From: Ottelia alismoides
Lineage: Eukaryota > Streptophyta > Magnoliopsida > Alismatales > Hydrocharitaceae
Length of the DNA stretch: 64,000 nucleotides
Assembly: GCA_037367405.1 (NCBI GenBank)
Contig: JAZKJV010004145.1
Location: 248,001-312,000, forward strand
Direction: 5' to 3'
The notes below the pieces were generated by a model. That model was not told the DNA's origin. It made no database searches and was given only the letters and a program-made list of their open reading frames with translations. Every line of letters begins with the position of its first letter. Within the stretch, counting starts at the first letter, position 1. Below are positions 33,070-45,162 of the stretch, piece after piece. The position numbers were made by a program, and so were the translations under genes.

Positions 33070-34417
33070 TTTAAACCAATCCCTCAAGACTTCCGTGTCA
33101 TAAATGAATAATAGATGAATGTCGGAACTCGTGAGGTGGTCGGTGAACTATGAAGGTGGGTGAGTGAATCAAGATAATGTGGAAAAAATGAAGAAAAATA
33201 ACAAATGAATACCTTTGAGGATTGGAGAGGAAGAAGGTGGAGGAAGGCTTGGGCTAAGGTTTCATTGGAACCTCTGGTCATCGCTCGACGAGGATAGCCA
33301 GAGCTCGGGGCTAGTACATCTGCTGGGGTGGCGGAGCAAACATGGCGGATGCCATGGATCACACTTGGGGTTGGGGTGGTTATTGCCTCAACAACTACCC
33401 TCCGCTATCATCATAGGGTGGAGGAAGCTAGGCCTCATCCCATTGAATGGTGGATGGGGAATCAATGACGCGGAGGGGGTCGATTTATTGGAAGCGGAGT
33501 TCAATCATTATGAAGGTCACAAAGGAGGTTTGCATCGACAGTAGAGAGAAATGAAGACGAGGTACGTGGCAATAATGGGTGCATGAGAAAGGTGGATCGA
33601 AGAGCTTCTTGAGGGGACCGTTAGGTTATGGAAAGGTGGATGGAGGTGGAGGCTATTATAGGAAGGGTATGATGGGGTTGTGAGGTGTAACACATGGGAT
33701 GGAAGGCATTGGAGATGGAAGAGGAATGGAGACTGCTGGATGTTGCGATCCAACAAACCATATAGAGGCGCGAGCGAAGGGTGCAGATCAGATCTTGTGG
33801 ACTAATCAAGTGGTTGTGATTGAAGTGGAGGCAAACAACTTAGATCAGATCAGAAGATCTGATCTAAGGGTGCATGATGAGGTGGTGATGAATGGTCTTA
33901 ATGTGACATGAAGGATTACATTCAATGGCGGAGAATGAAGTGGATTTTATTATAGGGTTGGGCCATGTATCCTGATCAAAGGGAGCCATGTGGCCCAATG
34001 AAAAAATAGAAAATAGGAAAATCAAAGAAAAATAAAAAAGAAATAAAAGAAGGAAGAATTATCAAAAGTAAAAAATGTTGACAAAAAAGGGTCATTTGTA
34101 CAAAAAAGAATTTTTAGGAGTATTTTTAATCAGTAGAAACACTTGGTTTTAAAGATTATGTGATTTCTTTGTATTTTTAATTTCTTTATGAAACCAAAAT
34201 AAATATATACAATATTTAACCTAATTTTAAGGGTTTTTAAATAATAAAAAATAAGAAAAGTGTTAATAACTAATTACATGATAATATACATGATATATGT
34301 TAATTATATACAATATAAGAGTAGTTACTAGTAATGAATGAAATAATATTTTTATTGAATTGTTTAAGTTAGGAGAATAATAAATGAATTTTAACATGAT
34401 GTATCTGAGATTCATCA
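33070..34417 (-). repeat. Minus-strand Gypsy LTR fragment (E1)
   Basis: Read on the minus strand from 34,417, the sequence starts TGATGAATCTCAGATACATC and continues with AT-rich DNA resembling the start of solo LTR S2 (ATTCATTTATTATTCTCC against CTCATTTATTAAGCTC). A TATA-like CTATAATAAAA follows at 33,955-33,945, then a GC-rich promoter region to about 33,215. The rest of the LTR is cut off by the end of the element D LTR at 33,069. Small reading frames on both strands here are LTR sequence. Confidence 0.65.
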
Positions 34418-36113
34418 ATCATCATCACTGGGACCTAGATCTAATTAGAGCCTACCTCTAGCTCCGGGAGGACGCCAAGAAGCTGAGGAGCCAGTCAACG
34501 TGAAGAATCGTGCCCAAACATGGTTGGAATTGGTAATCGAAGTTCACCATCTTCGGTGTTCTTCCTATTCTTGGAGGCTACCCAGTGCCTCTGATCGAGG
34601 ACCTCATCCCAGATCTAATCGTAGCCATCCCTGCGAGGTGAAATGGTACGCACCCTGAACCATTAGATCCAACTTAAGAGGTGCCATGTAGCGTTACCTA
34701 CGCCGTTCGCTCCTGCTAGATCTGGGTAATTTTCATAGATGCCCCTCCACACTTTGTATATTAAGTAGTTAATTAAAATATATTGCTTGTATTGTAAATT
34801 AAATAGTAAAAATTACACGAAAACCGATGTCTTGTATTTTATTTATAATTTACTCCTTGCCAGTCACGTGCCTCGTACATTTATTTTGTAAAATTTGCAT
34901 ATAAACCCCTTTGAGTTTTGTAATTTTAGTTTAATATGTAAAGTTTAATATTAGTTCAAAATTTTTGGGTAATTTGTCGTGTGGTCCTTATCTTTTATTT
35001 TAATTGCAAATATAATTCTGCTAGTTCCAATAATTTTTGTGTTTGTTTTCGACTTTCTAAAAAATCATCCATGCTCCAAAAATCATGATAAAATCAGTGA
35101 ATGTGCTTGCTTTCTTAATCTTGAATTCCATAACTTTATATTTCATTTTAGGCATACTCTGTTTATTAAAACCAAAATAACATGATATGTTCCTTGTTTG
35201 CTTAAAAAATCCAAAGAAAATTATAAAATCATTTCAAAAATTCTAAAAATATTGTGCATTATGATATTTAGTACCCTTAGACCAAAATCCCTAAAAATTG
35301 AAAAAGAAAATGGTAAAAAAATTAAAAAGCTCCAAAATTCTATAAAAAATATAAAATTTTTTAAAAAATCCCAAGAATATTAGTTCTATTTAATAATTTT
35401 ACTTATATATTTATATGTATTAAATTTGGTTTTTAAAATTTTTGAACCATTTAAAAATTTTAAAATCTCAAAATAACCTCGCCTAATTATCTAGTCTCTA
35501 AATTTTTATATTTTAGACTTATACCTAAAAATTAGCAAAAATGTTCATAAAATCACAAAAACATTAGAAATTATAAAAATCATAAAAAAATTATTTTATA
35601 AATTTTGGTTATTTTTAGTTGTATTTATAATTATATTACTCTATAGTTTATTATTCTTCTATATATAGTTATATATAAGTATATTATTATTAATTATTAT
35701 AAATATATTATAAATATTAAAATCTTAAAAAATTTATAAAAATAAATATAAAAAGTATAAAATAAAAAAATAAAATTTTAAAATCCCACAAAACCCTAAG
35801 TAAATAGTGCGCATATCTATAAACATATATACACGTATTAATTATTTATTAATTATATTTTGTGCTACCCAATTTATTCCCGGAGTTCGTCCCCTACAAT
35901 GCTTGTCACTATACACATTTTATCGTGGGGTAAAAAATTTTTTGATTTACATCTGATTCTTCTTGCTTGATTCTATTTAGTGTGGGTTGATTGTTGATCT
36001 TCGAGAGCTATCGTCACAACAACTAAGTGGTCCCACCTTGAGTGGACCACAAGATAGTGGTCCCGCATTGTGTGGACCACAAGACAGTCCCTCAGATATT
36101 TTCAGGTGAAACA
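34418..36113 (+). repeat. Element C 5' LTR, truncated at its 5' side
   Basis: A GC-rich block (34,430-34,735) is followed by AT-rich U5 sequence that ends GGTGAAACA two bases before a primer-binding site. The U3 and terminal palindrome of this LTR are missing; the left edge is the start of minus-strand fragment E1. A frame of 68 codons at 34,979 has no domain. Confidence 0.75.
36026..36085 (+). repeat. Two tandem 30-bp repeats in element C LTR
   Basis: Two 30-base units, the first starting AGTGGTCCCACCTTGAGTGG and the second AGTGGTCCCGCATTGTGTGG, lie just before the LTR end. Each contains an inverted TGGTCC...GGACCA pair. Confidence 0.85.
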
Positions 36114-36115
36114 AA

Positions 36116-36133
36116 TGATGCAGTTGCTGGGGA
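36116..36133 (+). other. Primer-binding site of element C (degenerate tRNA-Asp type)
   Basis: TGATGCAGTTGCTGGGGA matches TGGCGCCGTTGCCGGGGA at 14 of 18 positions and lies two bases after the LTR end. The mismatches fit age rather than a different primer tRNA. Confidence 0.75.
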
Positions 36134-37974
36134 GCAACGTGTTGTAGCATTTTGTTTTGTATATATTGCTCATTATTCTTCTTTTATTTTCTGAACTTTT
36201 ATTTTTTATATTATTTTATCTCTCTCTCTAATTACTTGTCTTTTCTGACTTTTCTTACGAGGTACCAGGTGGTGACATCCGTCTCTTAGGAGGTGGGCAC
36301 ACTCGAGCTGTGAGGAGACGAACCCATTCTCGTGTTGGGCTAGTTGGAGAGAGCAGGGAGGGAGGCAGAGAGAGGAGAAGAATCATACTTAGCTACATTT
36401 TTTTATTTTATGAGAGAGTGTACCATTTAGTTTCTAAATTAATTTGTATAATTTGGACACTACCACACTTAGAGAGGTCCACTGCCTCGTTGTCCGTTCA
36501 CCTAGAGGCCTCGTTGTGTTTTTTCGTATTTTCTCGCCTTTCTTTTATTTTATTTCTCGTATTTTGAGCTTTCTGTCTTTATTTTCATTTATTTTATGTG
36601 ATTGGAGCACCTAGATTTCGGCTTGGTTGCATCGGCAGCTAGGTCCAAACACCTAATAGAAGCATGTACCTATAGTGATATACATTTGACTTAATCGAAC
36701 AATTAATTATAAATTTCTTGAATTTGGAACTACGCATTGTGAGGGATTCCATATAGTGCTTGCGGGACCCGTTGTGGTAGGCACCGAGGAGTCCCCAAGA
36801 CCAGACACTTGGGATCCGTTTTGAGTAATTTGCATCTTGTTCTTCCTGATAATAGCGAGTTTTGTTTAGTATGCTTTCAATGCTTGCATATCATCATAAG
36901 TGTAAATATTTCAGTTCTGCCTTGCATCCCACATGGAGAAAGATGGGACACACTATAAGTAATTCTAACTTTGCTTGTATCATTAGTCACGAAGGAGAGA
37001 TTTCCATCTTAGTAACGATTTGCATGGCTTTTCCCGATTTCTCCTCCAATTTTCAATCACTTAGGATTAAAGGAAAAATACAAACATGTTAGGCGACGTG
37101 ATCTGAAAAATACTCAAAAAATTGAAAATCCAAAAATTAAAACTAGGGATTGCTAAATAAACTTGACCTTAATCAAAATTGGTAATGGACATCCTTGTTT
37201 TGGGTTGATAAAGCCCTCTTTTCTTTCACGTACACTCCAGACCGAGCGAGGCACGACCCCTAAGGATAGATCCCGAATCCTGATCTAAGGCGCTTTAATT
37301 ATCACTTGGGTGCGATGAAGTACCAGCGCTTCTATCATACGTGGATGATTAGGACTTGGTATACGATGGTGTTCCCGCCTTGTGTGGAACGCTAACCCTG
37401 TCTGAAGTACCGAGATTAGGCCATGCCCTCACGGGTGTGTTTGTCTCTTCATATCGCATCCGATTAGGGTCTTGCACACTCACATGTGATTCTGTTGCGA
37501 GCTTGGTCTGAAGTATTGAATTCGACAACATCGACTTCCCCTCTCTTATTCTTTGGATTAGTAGACCCCATGCATGAGATCAAAGACCTTTCATTGCGCA
37601 GATCACATGTTACAAAGGAGATGGAATAAGTACGAGGAACTTTCCTGGCCGTACACACGCTCCTATAGGGTTAGCGTACTTAGGGACTTGTTAAAAGAAT
37701 TTCCTGCAATACAACCATATAATTGAAAAGATAAAAAATAGCCGAACTCTTACAACTTCACTTGGGTTGTGTTGGTGAATTCAAAACTTGTATGGTGTTT
37801 GTTTGATTAGATTAATTTTTAAAGATCAGTCCCGCACACTTTGTGCCATTTTTCTTTGTTTATTCCTCATTTGGCTTTGCTCACTTTTGAGCCTTCTACT
37901 ATTTTTCATTCCTTTTATTTCTTGTTAACCACTATATCTCCTATCCAAACTCGATCTTTATCTTCACCTTCAAC
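36134..37974 (+). other. Element C leader (non-coding)
   Basis: This is a long leader sharing ordered blocks with the leader of A, such as GGTCCAAACACCTAAT (36,630-36,645) and TTGTGGTAGGCACCGA (36,771). No gene is supported; the frames at 36,310 and 36,862 have no recognisable domain. Confidence 0.65.
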
Positions 37975-40565
37975 ATGGAGACCTATGGATGGCTTAGTCG
38001 AGACTCTACTGACACCAACATTGATTACATGAACCTAACTTCTCCATTAATTTGGGCAATTCTCGAGAACCTCGTTCGAACTCCATGAACTGATCTCTAG
38101 ACTCACTACCTTCTTTAATAATCTAGGATCACTCTTGTCCTAAACCATTCTATTTTGGATGGCAATCAATTTCACTCCTTACTCCTAGCCATCCTTAATG
38201 AGATTCTGTGTTGACCTTAACACAGAACGGTTCTCTACATCTGGTGCTTCTATTCAGATTGATTAGGGCATCATTCCATGTGCAGATCATGAGCCTGATC
38301 TCGAGCCAGAGATTCTCTCAGATTCAGATTGAGCAACAGATACAGAGATGACTCCTTCAGGAAAAGGGAAGGAACCGCAACACCCACTGCAACCATAGTC
38401 AGAGTTGGGCGAGCTAGATCAGAATGATGTAAATGCCCAGCTTCTCAACTCTATTCATGCGATTCAATAGCAGCTTACGACTAAGCATTAGCCCGGTTCA
38501 CCTCCCAAGACATGCTTAATGATTTAAGGAGAAGGTTAGTTAACCTAGGAGGAGGAGGAGGAGAAGAGAGAGCAGGTGGAGGTCATGGGGGCCCAGTAGA
38601 TGAGCCCAGAGGAGAGCAACCCAAGTCGAGTCTCAAAGAGACCTATAATCCTGGAGCCGAGAAAATCACCGAATGGGTCCAAATCCCAGCGATCCACGCA
38701 CATTTCGAGTTAAAGCCTCAACTCTTGGCGCTCCTACCTAGCTTCCATGGAAATGAAAATGAAGAACATCATATCCATCTACAACAATTCAGACACATTT
38801 GTGGTACAACTCATTATCCTAATGTACCGTTAGGAGTAGTCAATATGACAACATTCCCGTTCACTCTTCAGGACAAAGCACTTCGTTGGATCAACCACTT
38901 GGAGAAAGTCATCTCAACATGAGAAGTGCTTAAGTCCACCTTTCTACATAATAGTACCCACTCGGTGGCTTAATCATATGCGTTCCCATATTTCCAACTT
39001 TACCCAAGCTACACACGAATCTATTCATGAGTCTTGGGAAAGGTTTACAAAAATTACAAGAGAAATATCCCCATCATGACATTCCTAGGACCAACCTATT
39101 CCAATATTTCTTTAGAGGACTAACAATTGAAAGTCAGAAGCTCATTGGTAATGCTTGTGAAGGTTTCCATTTCGACAAAAAACGAGGATATCATCTAGTA
39201 GATCTTCGAGGAAATGGCCTAAGGAGAGGCCTCTGTATCGTCGTCCTGAGCATATCATTGACAACCATAGCACATATAGAAGCCAGTTCACACGACAGCA
39301 TCACGTGAACCTGATAGGGATGAGAGATCCAATCTGAGTACCATAGGGAGCCACCTGTCCATGGTGGATTCTTTGAGAAACAATCATAGGATCTTGAGAA
39401 GCTAGCTATGATCAAATGGAGGAAACAAAATCTAGACAAGATGGACCTGATTATCATGTAGTTGGAGCTGCTGGTTAGTATGATCAACTCCTGCAATTCT
39501 GTATCTGCATCGGCCACCCCTACTTAGTCAAAGGAATAAGCATCGCCACAGACTTTTCCACCGAGTCAACCCTAGCTGGCAGTCGGGCATGTATATTATG
39601 TGCAGGACCTTGATCCAACATCTCCGCAACAGCCACAACAATAGCTGGTAGTCTACCAACTTGAGACCCAACCCATGCAGCATCCATGTCTCCCTCCTCC
39701 ACCTCTCATTCCAGAGGTGAATGACATATGGGCCAACGATGCACAGCTGGATCGTCCAAGTAGACCCCAATAGGGCCGGCAATCATGCAATCACCAGTTC
39801 CTCATTAACAAGGAGTGAGATTTGTTCAGAATCCTCAACCTCATCACCACCAGCAACAGTTTTGTTATACCATGGCAATTTGAGATAGAATTGATACCAA
39901 CAATCACAGTTCCATCAGTAACAACGCAATCAACAATGCTCGGTTGTTCCATATTAGAACCAATCTCCTCATTAGTATCAACAACACCACCCTTCTCCTC
40001 ACTACCAAGATCAGTATTCCCGCTTGCAGCCTCCACACCATTCCTAGTATCAAAGTAGCCAATACGCTGAACCATTCGAGGCTGCTTTTGTGAATCCTTC
40101 ATTAGTTTGCTTGGCTCAGCTAGTGAAAAGCTTAACAAAGAAGAGCCAGAGGCTTGATGAACTCACCAAGGCTAAAACCCGATTCCAGCTCAGGTGGAGG
40201 CCAACCCCAATATTTTCGAGAAGAAAGAGCAGGAAGTCTACGTTGATCTCTCCGGTCTGACAAAGTCAGATGTGCATGATTTGTTCTTATCTAACGATGT
40301 TACTCTCAGAAGCGATAAGACCTTACAGTTGACTATCGCAATGAATGGGAAGGATAAAGCTTCATCTAGTGAATCATCATCTTCTACATCAGCCAATCCA
40401 GCATCCAGGCAGGGTGAGGAAGAAGAGGACAAAGAAGAAGCACCAGAATGAAAATACCAAAAAATCAGCAAAGTTAAAAATTACAAAAAGAAAGCAGTAG
40501 TAACGGCAGCAACCGAAACACCACCGTGCCATTAATCGAGGATACCATACCTACAACCAACCAAA
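37975..40565 (+). pseudogene. Element C gag pseudogene (5' part)
   Basis: The gag core is readable as FELKPQLLALLPSFHGNENE, HIHLQQFRHICGTTHYPNV and FPFTLQDKALRWINHL (38,512-38,922), then KYPHHDIPRTNLFQYFFRGL and SQKLIGNACEGFHFDKK (39,027-39,308). The N-terminal part may begin near the ATG at 37,975 but has early stops. After 39,300 a degraded glutamine- and proline-rich part leads to an 85-codon acidic, serine-rich segment (40,194-40,451) similar in character to the linker of B. The Copia element at 40,566 interrupts the region, and gag-pol resumes at 47,636. Confidence 0.8.
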
Positions 40566-41865
40566 TGAAGGATATGGTGAAATACTCAAGCGCATCACGG
40601 AAGCGTGGGCATCGTATCAAATACGATGAAGAACGACTAGTCGAACTAGTTGTTCTATGCAGCAGAAATTAAAATTTTTCATGTTACGAAACCACATGAT
40701 CCAAGAACACTTCTCGGATCATTTCGTCTAAACCACAAACAAGTATTAGGATTACTTCTTGAGGCGTGGTTGTGATCGAGTCTCTATACAAAGAGACCTC
40801 CTATCTCAAGTCCGATCCGACAGAGGAGATGCTTGCGAACGTGTTGATGAAACACGTGCTTCTCGCAATCCATGTTGAAGATCCAACCCACATATCTCCT
40901 GATCTTGACAAATGAGATATGACGTATTCTTCACGAGCAAGGCACGCCGAAGTAGATGGAGATCTACGAGCAAACCATCGGGCAGCATAACGACAACGCT
41001 GCGGTGATGGTGATCCTCTCTAGGGCATCCATGGTGGATGGCCACATAAGAGGAAGAGAGAGTAGGCATGTAGAGAGAGAGAGAGACTTATGTTCTCACT
41101 TTGTAAAGAAGAGCAATAGGTGCCTCTCCTTTTATAATATTTTGGGATCCATGGATCTCAATCCATGGGCAACATAAATCAAATGGCTCTCATTGATTTG
41201 TGTTTCTTTTAATGGCTAAGATTTGTGTTGGTAAAGACCAACAACAATTATTTTAATTTAGATTAGATCTATATTGATAAATAAATATAAATCAATCCCA
41301 AATTAAATCAATCAAGCTTGGAGATTAGAATGAAGATTGCTCCTTCCATAATATTGGATTTGGTGGCAATCTCATGCAATCTCATGAGATCTCATGAGAT
41401 TACATTATACCATGGAAATCTCCAAGATATACAACAACACTTGTTGTAAATTATTCTACAAAATAATTCATAATTATTTTGTGAATATTGCAATCTGGCC
41501 ATTGAAAAATTGTGAATCACATTCACAACCAAAAATCAAATGTGAATTACATTTTCAATTAATTGTCCAATGTGAATCCAATTCACATCAACATTTAATT
41601 AACAAATGTAAATTACAAATAGCTCTCTCTTATATATTATAAATCACATTTATAATATATATGACTAATATGGATATTGCTATCCACATTATTCATATCC
41701 ATGATAATTAAATCACATTTAATCATCTTGTATCTCTATTCTCGTGTGCCCAAATTATATGAATCACATTCACATTATTTACATCTTTGATAATTAAATC
41801 ACATTTAATTATCTTAGATAACTCTCCTAATAATATGAATCAAATTCATATTATTCCATATCACA
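40566..41865 (-). repeat. Copia element 1 3' LTR, truncated
   Basis: The sequence matches 45,163 to about 46,325, including GCATCGTATCAAATACGATG (40,608) and GCCTCTCCTTTTATAATA (41,122). On the minus strand it carries a TATA box (TATAAAAG at 41,136-41,129) and ends ...TATCCTTCA at 40,566. The first 1.2 kb of the LTR is missing and replaced by integrase sequence. Confidence 0.85.
41129..41136 (-). promoter_or_regulatory. Putative TATA box of Copia element 1 3' LTR
   Basis: TATAAAAG on the minus strand, about 560 bases before the LTR end, followed by a CT-rich run (CTCTCTCTC). Copia element 2 has TATATAAG at the corresponding place (62,454). Confidence 0.5.
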
Positions 41866-41899
41866 AATAATCATTAATAGATGTCACAAATAATCATTA

Positions 41900-42470
41900 A
41901 TATATATCACACATCGATAATGTTTATTCTGATATAGGTGATCCACATATATCAATATGTATTAGATCTTGAAAGCTTCGACATCTTGTACCTTTCCCAA
42001 AGAAGGGTGTATTGGATATTTTACTTTGAATACAATATTTATAAGTATATAAGTTTTGAAATTTTAGATATTCTAAAGTTTCATCTCTTACCTATCTATT
42101 GATCAAATCAACAGATAAATGTCCAAGGTTTGATGCCAGATCATTGTTAAATGATCTTCATCCTCATATTGATCTTTTAAAGGTTTAATTTCAATATTAG
42201 GAATCTTAATGAACCATTCATTAATTTTCTAATTTAGTAGAGTCCACTAGATGCCAGACTACTATCTGAAATATATCCATCATAACTCTTTATGATAGGT
42301 TTATTTCAGAATTCATGTTTATTTCCAACACTTGGAAATAAACGGAGTGTATTCTAATATCCAGGTCATAGAGACATTCTCCAAGACTAAGGGCTCCCAC
42401 TGAAATAATGAAGTCTGTATATCTAATAGAGATTGTTGCAACAATTGCATCAAAATCCATGTAGATGACT
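41900..42470 (-). pseudogene. Copia protease/GAG-pre-integrase/integrase remnant
   Basis: Read on the minus strand, degraded segments resemble the Ty1/Copia pol order. VGALSLGECLYDLDIR is like the block between protease and pre-integrase. LGHLSVDLINR, FFGKGTRCRSF and DLIHIDICGSPIS are like the GAG-pre-integrase domain and the start of the integrase core. The first integrase aspartate is present in HIDICG. Stops and frameshifts are frequent, and the sequence passes into LTR before the second catalytic residue. This places the element in Copia independently of its primer-binding site. The identification rests on short motifs, so it is moderately sure. Confidence 0.65.
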
Positions 42471-45148
42471 ATTAAACCTGAAAATCAAATTCTCCAGTCT
42501 TCTAAAACATATGCAACCCATTGCAAGTGTTGTTAGAAGATTGAGATACAATTATAAGACTTTATCTTATTCAATAAGCAAGTCAATATCAATGATTTAT
42601 GTAGATTATTCTGATGCTCTATCCGAGTCATTCTTTAAGGATTCTAGACCGACTTGATAGTCATACTATCAACACATCAACTTATTACAGTATTGGCATT
42701 TATCCAACTATTTGGATGTCATATGGAAGTCATAGAAGTATGGTCAACTCCTTGACTATCCTTCTCATCTTGGGTCTGACCCATGCTTCCATTGCGCTCC
42801 CTTTATCTATAAACAACAATTGCTTAAGACTAAGGTAACTCTCATGTTAAATTCAAAAGAATTCAATGTAAGAGCATTTCAACATTTATACATTCTTCAT
42901 TAAATATATACAATATGAATATTATGAAGCTTCATGAATGACTAGAGTATAGACAGTAGAATGATGACACTCATCATGTCTACATCGATCTAGACTCTTA
43001 AAACATTGGTTCAGGTAGGTATTCAAACATTTTGAATACATCATCTCTTATAGAGCTACCATTCTGCGTGATGTAGTGAACCATGTCATTCATGATAAAT
43101 GTCAAAAGCACATATGTATGCCAGAATATCTTCTTAGATTTTTATAAGGATTAATTGAAAATTATGATCATCATCGACATGCCACTTCCAAAGTACATTT
43201 GATGATATCAAGACTATAGAGACATACAAACCCCGATGTTGTAGATCTATTGTCTATTTAATTGTCATTCCTCATTATTATGAGTAAACTTGCACATTGC
43301 AACCACATACATTATGTGTCCAACTGCAAGTACAATATATGGATCATGGGTCCAATTCATGATATCATACTGGTTATTATTGAGTATACTATTGAGTGGG
43401 TTTAATGAAGGATTATCTGAAATAAGAAATTTTCATAAATGTATATACATATTTTACTTTGATTTAAGAATTTTTATATCAAAGTTGTCCTGCCTTGTCA
43501 ACACTGAAAGTTCATTCCCTTAATCACTTTCAATGTAAGAGATATACTTACCATTATATCTCAGCAAGATCTGGGTTCTCCTTCCTTATCTTTGTCACAT
43601 CACAATAATATGAGAACCTGTGACTCCGATAAAAAGAACCGGGAACACATTCCGCCTTGCAAGTCCAACTTGCATCTCCCAATTCGGTCTCTAACACCCA
43701 AGCCCACCACCCCTAAGTTGATGTTGACCCGTCATTAATTGAACCAACTGTCAACAGGAATACATCTCGCTATGCACAATCTAATATCACCTCAATAATA
43801 TGAGGACCCGATATTGGGGTCACTACGCATACGTCCTTACTCTTTCGAGAAGCGCAGAGCTCGATCCAAATGGATTGTATGCAGGAGCTGTCACTTTGGC
43901 TAGGCGTCTCCTACATACAATATCTGGCGACGGATCCCTTCGCCTTGACGGGAGACCATGGATGTCACTTATGTGATCCTCCACATCATATTCATATTCT
44001 AATTAATCATTATAAATCATATTCATTACGTTTAATTCTTCCAAGGTACATTTATTTATAATAGAGTGTCTTAATTTTTATTGGATTTCAATTAATCTAA
44101 TCATATTAAATTAATGATCGAATTAATATCCGACAAACATTCTTAATTGTTACTTGAATTATGGTATTATCTCAAATACGTATTATTTCAAATTTTAATA
44201 ATTATAAATACATCATGATTTCTTAAGCATTATACTAACCCTACCCACTGTCATGGTCAATATCGACGGGAGTGAGACAGACCGCACACAGTGCAACCTG
44301 CTACCCCAACTCTCCCCGACTAGGCACCATATCCACCTCGGGAAAAGGATAATGCAAAATAGATCACTTTGTACTTGAGATGATCATCGGTTCTTCAACC
44401 GAAATTATACCATATAATAATAATCAAAATAATTTTGATTAACATTATAATGAGATTTGCTAAACAAATCCCAAATCCTATTCAAGCAACATGTTTGTTG
44501 GAACGCAGATCATGTAAATCATGTAACCAATTTTGTGATATAGATCACATCTACTCCATTATTGGTTAAGGCTATGCCATTTAAGGAAATAATTATCATC
44601 AAATATTTCACAAATATTTATGCACAGCTATTACAGGAAATTAAACAATTTAATTTCACTTATTGAGTAAATGACAATCACTTGGTTCTTGATTAGGAAC
44701 GTATTTCCAGCAGTGATCCTCACTTACTAAAAATATCATATCTCATTCAATATAAATCAAAATTAAGCAAAATAAGCTTATAAAGTTTGCTAATTTTCTT
44801 TACAATAGAACTTAAATGATTTGCACATATTTCAAGGCATTTAAAATCCGCAATTAACTCTTTAATTATGTTAAGATTTGCAGTCCCCGAAACTATAGAT
44901 ACATGTTCACTAAAATGATCATATCTCGAGCATACGGAATCCAAATTACGTAACCTCGGATCCTACAATTTCCTAATTTCAAAGGAACAAAATACAATTA
45001 TTATTTTCATGTTTAAACAATTTAAACAGTGCTGAAAATAATCTCAAAATAGAGATGCGAAAATGAAATGCGGGAAAATGTTCACAAACCCTAACGAACC
45101 CAAGTCGTCCACGGTTCATGGATCGCATCCAAAACCTTCCAACCTAAG
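42471..45148 (-). other. Copia element 1 leader and gag region, no readable gene
   Basis: No open frame with a recognisable domain remains in these 2.7 kb. The part nearest the LTR (about 44,250-45,148) is colinear in reverse complement with 62,994-64,000, the leader of Copia element 2: both contain AACAATTTAAAC-like and TCTCCCCGACTAGGCACCAT-like blocks. Gag would be expected near 42,500-43,600 but is not recognisable. Confidence 0.6.
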
Positions 45149-45160
45149 GCTCTAATAACT
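45149..45160 (-). other. Primer-binding site of Copia element 1 (degenerate)
   Basis: On the minus strand, AGTTATTAGAGC matches the tRNA-iMet site TGGTATCAGAGC at 9 of 12 positions, two bases after the 5' LTR. Confidence 0.7.
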
Positions 45161-45162
45161 CG

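Noticed and set aside
33215..33544. 109-codon plus-strand frame in the GC-rich part of E1
   Set aside because: It lies antisense in a minus-strand LTR promoter region, is tryptophan/glycine-rich by composition, and has opposing open frames.
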